A DNA stretch of 64,000 nt from the NCBI RefSeq assembly GCF_037975245.1, contig NC_092577.1, positions 35,456,898 through 35,520,897 on the forward strand. The letters run 5' to 3'. A program made the translations under genes and the position numbers. Below the pieces are notes generated by a model. It ran no database searches and was not told where the DNA came from. It was given only the letters and a program-made list of their open reading frames with translations. This DNA is from Apostichopus japonicus (taxonomy: Eukaryota; Echinodermata; Holothuroidea; Aspidochirotida; Stichopodidae). Within the stretch, counting starts at the first letter, position 1; each line of letters begins with the position of its first letter. Of this stretch, positions 59,266 through 64,000 are shown one piece after another.

Positions 59266-59800
59266 CTGTAAATATACAGCAAAGAGACAGAAATAATATA
59301 TATATCAAAGCTATACTTCTCCTGAGTGCTCTGTACAACCCCATTCTATACCTGTAAATATACAGCAAAGAGACAGAAATAATATATATATCAAAGCTAT
59401 ACTTCTCCTGAGTGCTCTGTACAACCCCATACTATACCTGTAAATATACAGCAAAGAGACAGAAATAGTATATATCGAAGCTATACTTCTCCTGAGTGCT
59501 CTGTACAACCCCATTCTATACCTGTAAATATACAGCAAAGAGACAGAAATAATATATATATCAAAGCTATACTTCTCCTGAGTGCTCTGTACAACCCCAT
59601 ACTATACCTGTAAATATATAGAGACAGACATAGTATATATCTAAGCTATACTTCTCCTGAGTGCTCTGTACAACCCCATACTATACCTGTAAATATATAG
59701 AGACAGACATAGTATATATCTAAGCTATACTTCTCCTGAGTGCTCTGTACAACCCGATACTATATATAAACACACAGCAAAGAGACAGAAATATAGTATC
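59236..59800 (-). repeat. Seven tandem copies of the sulfotransferase start region (79-86-bp unit)
   Basis: CTGAGTGCTCTGTACAACCC begins at 59236, 59322, 59408, 59492, 59578, 59657 and 59736 (the last with one change), spacing 86, 86, 84, 86, 79, 79. On the minus strand most copies carry the acceptor-like TTTACAG, ATGGGG and the first codons (MGLYRALRR). Only the copy nearest the gene leads into the true exon. The most distal copy has lost its ATG. Confidence 0.9.
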
Positions 59801-59844
59801 TATTTTAAGTCTATGAATTTACTGAAGCTCACTGATCTGTTCAG

Positions 59845-60104
59845 TATAAATGTTTTTTGTCTTTTGTTTATCGTTCATTACACGAAATGCTACCGAATAC
59901 TCTGAATGCCGGCTTTACAAAGAACTCAAACATCCACGCTCACAATACTAGGCAAGCTGATAATGTCACAACAATTTCTCTAAAAATAGCTTACATCATC
60001 GGGCCATCACACTCTAGAATTCCCTACCTTTCAGTTTAAAGGCGATGCATTCTTTAGTTGCTTTTAGAAAAAGCTTACTAAAGCACTTTATAGACATGTA
60101 CTAG
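59845..60104 (+). mobile_element. 3' end of a non-LTR retrotransposon reverse-transcriptase ORF (remnant)
   Basis: The translated sequence FVYRSLHEMLPNTLNAGF...NIHAHNTRQ is typical of the far C-terminal region of jockey/RTE/CR1-like LINE proteins. A frameshift separates it from the terminal SLVAFRKSLLKHFIDMY and stop near 60104. Only the end of the ORF is present, consistent with a 5'-truncated, decayed copy. The clade cannot be set from this length. Confidence 0.5.
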
Positions 60105-60213
60105 AACTGCGAATTGTTTTGTCTACTACTCAAATATTGCTTGCACTTATTATAACTGGGAGGGGAGGGAGGGGGGGGGGGGTGAGGGAAGGGGAGGAAG
60201 AGGTGGATCTCAC

Positions 60214-60333
60214 AAAATTGATCAAAAGTCTACGGCGTTTTACGTCGGTTCTTCTACTCGGAAAGCTAAGAAAGCTGATGCTTTTGTTGGATGAGGTATA
60301 ACTGCAACCTCCAACAACACAGAATTGTGGCAT
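60214..60333 (-). CDS. Orphan THAP-like N-terminal exon
   Basis: The minus-strand ATG at 60333 begins MPQFCVVGGCSYT, then SISFLSFP, matching the start of THAP zinc-binding domains (MPxxC-x4-C and a SFHxFP-like block). It ends at a donor-like TTTT|GTGAGA after 40 codons. The second half of the domain (AVPTI box, C-x2-H) was not found downstream on the minus strand, so it may be a gene fragment, a transposase remnant or an exon of a gene with a long intron. Confidence 0.4.
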
Positions 60334-63300
60334 TTCGAGGAAAAAGGAGTAATATCATTGACGTTTTCCGGCAGCTCAAGTATACAACTTTACACACTAA
60401 AAGTATTGTTGTGAGTGCGGTATACCAAAGATGACGTCACATGGTCACCTGATGTCTTAGGAATGTTTCAAGAATGTCCGAAATAGGTTTACTTAAAGCT
60501 GACTTTTCTTCCCATTTTTCACGTATTCAACATCCGAAACTGGTAAAGTTAATTACAGCAATGTAATTGGAGTGAGTTAAGGATTACATACATGCAAAAT
60601 GGTGGGATTTTATGTTCATCGAAAAGTCTCCATAGTTGGCCTTTAAGTTGCACTTAATTTATATAGCAATATATAATACGTGGCAATTCCGTCCACAAGT
60701 AACCCTGTGTATACACATAAAGTCTTTGTGTGGATCAAATATTGACAATGCTTAGATAAATATGTCACACTCAAGTGTTAATGTGCAGGAGAGATATCAT
60801 ACGTTAAACAACCTATCACCTTTGAGACGAGTGAACAAACACCACCATCCATATGACAGTGTGAGTTGATTTAACCTTGGTTTGTGTCACAGGTGTTATC
60901 CTTCCTTCTTTCTACACTAACGACTGGAATCCGAGAAGGTAATTTGCAATATGCGTACAATATATATGCACTCCGTCCAAACTTGTCTATAGTCTTGCGA
61001 CCTGTATTGAGAACGCAATTCAATTTCTGCTTGCAGATGGTCTTGGTTTTTGTTACAAACAAGAAAAAAATTGATTTTATTTCAAAAAAACTAAAATTAT
61101 GTCAAAGCTATATCAAAAGTTTCAAATTATAAGATAGATTAATATGTATAGTCTAACAGTATGTTAACATTATGAATGAACAAAAGCAAGACTTGCTAAA
61201 GCATACATGTCACCATTTTGTAGTAGTTTGTTGTTCCTACATCCCATCCCAACATCCCAACATCCCCACATCCCAACATCCCAACATCCCAACATCCCCA
61301 CACCCTTGTGTATCCTCTGACGTTATTTCCTTGATTTGGACGCCCGGCAAATTTTCACCCAAGTTTAACTGTCAAAGTGGCAGATTGAAAAATTTAATTG
61401 GCATTTAACATTTCGAGTGTTTAATATTGTTCATCACACAGATAGACAGAAAATATATAGTAGCTTCATGAGTATCTACGTATTACGTCATTTTGAAAAT
61501 CCCTCTCACAGTAGCTTTGTGAAATATTCAGATAACTATGAGTAATGACAGTCAGAATGTTACTTGAAAGTTTAAAATGCGCTTGTTCAATCAACACAAG
61601 TGAATCGTTTAATTGATTCGTTTTGGTCTTACACTCTCTTCACACCCCTCTCCTCGATAATCTAGCCTTCCCTCTTTCCTACACCAGTGGGTATAACACT
61701 CACATCAGGGAAAAAGGGCATAGATCATTTTCACGAAAGATAAAACGTACTAGGTACTACACACACATTTTCCTCAACCTTCATATAAGTATATAATATG
61801 TAATTGAGAATACACTTTCATCATGCCATATTGTCCCGGCCCCCCACCCCCATAATTTCCCGGAATCCTTAATTGACTCGGAGCATCGAGTTTGTACCCC
61901 ATTGAATCCCCTCTCGGCAAAACTGCCTCCGAATATTAAGAATTGGAAATGTTTACCAATTATTGGGTCATGCCGGTGATTAAGGATAGGTTAAGTCAAT
62001 GAAAATACACATATTATACCCCCCTCCCCCACCCCTGTCAGACTGTCCACATCGGTCCTAGTACCTACAAGGCAGTAAAGTACTCCATACCTGTATTATG
62101 ACGTCTACCTTTATATCAAGACATATGAAAGTAATCCGAATGAGAAAGACGGTAATGGGTGGTAACCTTGTAGTTCCCAGAACCAGATCCGCTAACGATA
62201 GTTGGTGTCAACAGGTGTTACTCGATTCAACAACGCCTTAGTGTCATTCACAAATGTCGCTTGATAGACCCACCTCAGCGAGATAAACAGGTTTATTTAA
62301 TGTACATTATGCAAATTCTTCTATTAAGTTAAACGCATAATTAAAATACACATCCGGGTAAGCTATAGTTGTAATTGAAGGCCCAAACACAGGCCTGTTG
62401 ATCCTTCGTCCCGGTATCCTCGTACGAAATCCTTTTTCCTGTTTAACACAGGCACCGTATATCTACGACTTATTCTTACCAGTGTGCCATTCATGACATT
62501 TAGTCTGATCAGCCAACAGAAGATAGACTTTAGATGTATTCGTAAACGACGGTGTGTATCATTTTATCAGACTAAACAAACATGACGATTTGAATGTAGT
62601 GTACACACAGTGTATATATCCCAGTGACCCATCGTCGCTCAAGCTTCCATCAAAAATAAGAAGACCAAATAATAGATGGCACTCCGCGGAATACCCCTTT
62701 GACAAAAGATGGTCACTAACAAAAGAACGTTAGCTTTAGGCCACATTGCTTCAAGAAGTAGGATTATTTGATACTTCAAGTTCCATGGTATCCTCTCGAA
62801 CTATCTGTAGTATTTGCTATATAAATAAGTTTTCACTTGTCACAATGATTTGCGGAATGTCAACTACATAGCATACCGGATATACGTTGTACCTCGGACT
62901 TTTGGATAAGATCAATTGTAACAGTTTTCTCCCCTCCTAGGGCAATCGTCATACACACCTGACGATGATCACACAGTCACAGTCTCGATGCAAGGGGGGA
63001 CTGGGTTGGGAGCGGATTAGTCGGTTTGGTTGCTTGGTTTTCGCTCGTGCCCTGGTTCTTTCTTGGGTGACTTTTCTTAAAAACGTATTTATATATTGTA
63101 GCATGTACAGCTGTGAAATTGTGCTGATCCAACGAGGGCTTCTCACGCCAGTGGAGTGTTGCTGCTATATCGCAGGTCGTGGTTACCGTTGTTTTTCCAT
63201 GGATTGTTTGCCCTTCTCTCGAAAACAAACTGCATTACGTAATAGTCATCGCGGTACAAAGTGTATCTGTATTCTATCAGTTTTAGGATTTGTAACAAAG

Positions 63301-64000
63301 TCGTAACGAGTTCTAGCAACGGCCGAATTGTTAGCTCGCGATAGGGCTGATGAACATTTTTCACAGGAGTAAATTTCCTGCAGACTTTTTTAACCTTCCA
63401 GGTTTTTGCTAGACATTGAGGAGTGTCCTAATTAGTAAAAACAATATTGGCGATGAGACAATGCCTCTCACGTGAGAAAGGTAATGAATCTACCGTCGAC
63501 CTGTACAATTAATCTTTTCTCTCAGCAGCAGTGACATTAACCCCCCCCCCCCCCCCATGGACTGGCTTTAGTAATAAGAAGCCCATACTTTCCTATTTCT
63601 GTCAGTCATTTTCGACATGATCAGCGATAATTGTTGGACTTGAATCCAAATATAGACCTAGGCCTAAAACTGAATTTTTGCTGACTGCCTTATAGTTTAA
63701 AAGTGCAGAGAAATGAAAACAAAGAGCTGTGAATTCTAGTTTCTATATAGGCTAGGCCAGAGCGTCACCATATCTTGGTCATACATATTAAAAGATAGGG
63801 AGGACAGTGGAAATTGAAGCGTGCGATAGTAGTTGAAAGTATCGGCTCGTACTCACACACTAAGATCTCAACACATCCTTAAACTTAAAACTAAAGGTTA
63901 CAAATATTGATTCCAAATTGGTAGAGATCTAAAAAGGCAAGTTCAAGTTGCCAAAATGTTTTCTGGAAGATTTTTGTCTCTCCTTAGCAGGTACACGCAT
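60334..64000. other. Right-hand flank, no supported gene
   Basis: Apart from the CATCCCAA minisatellite and a C-run at about 63541-63556, no exon chain, RNA gene or element is recognised. Overlapping small frames at 62949-63306 on both strands have no splice or family support. Confidence 0.45.
61240..61307 (+). repeat. (CATCCCAA)n minisatellite
   Basis: About eight copies of an 8-nt unit CATCCCAA with CCCCA variants. Confidence 0.9.

Overview
This is a eukaryotic, animal nuclear DNA window: AT-rich, intron-rich, and full of micro- and minisatellites and poly(G)/poly(C) runs. No bacterial-style operons are present. The gene content (a ZMYND8 orthologue, a SNAG zinc-finger repressor and a type II Golgi sulfotransferase), the short introns and the frequent TAGGCCTA-like words suggest a marine invertebrate deuterostome, most likely an echinoderm. 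The organism is inferred, not proven.

Region 1 (about 3.5-18.4 kb, + strand) holds a complete ZMYND8-type gene. I assembled 16 coding exons with consistent GT..AG sites and phases into a 1390-residue chromatin reader with the order PHD, bromodomain, zinc-binding segment, PWWP, long acidic linker, coiled coil, MYND. Its introns hold a tRNA-derived SINE, a dispersed repeat present in two introns, a small insertion with a 14-bp target-site duplication and a hammerhead-like core, and several minisatellites.

Region 2 (17.4-31.6 kb) is gene-poor. It holds the ZMYND8 3' UTR, a 92-bp tandem repeat with related copies elsewhere, a perfect 19-bp hairpin, a GATG-type array with a 175-bp higher-order period, an ACATACATACGTT array and a (TA)n palindrome.

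Region 3 (31.66-39.6 kb, + strand) holds a six-exon gene for a 707-residue repressor-type transcription factor. A 58-nt exon encodes a SNAG motif, a long exon follows, and eight C2H2 fingers are spread over five exons. One intron holds a large TATGG pentanucleotide array that begins directly at the splice donor.

Region 4 (39.6-57.1 kb) is mostly non-coding. It holds a 3.9-kb element with inverted termini and no recognisable transposase, and a foldback element whose arms are two identical, opposed 72-nt tRNA-like sequences.

Region 5 (57.1-59.3 kb, - strand) holds a two-exon gene for a 489-residue type II membrane sulfotransferase. The segment carrying its splice acceptor and start codon is tandemly repeated seven times. 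Beyond it lie a LINE tail fragment and an orphan THAP-like exon. The three genes look independent: two nuclear regulators and one Golgi enzyme.
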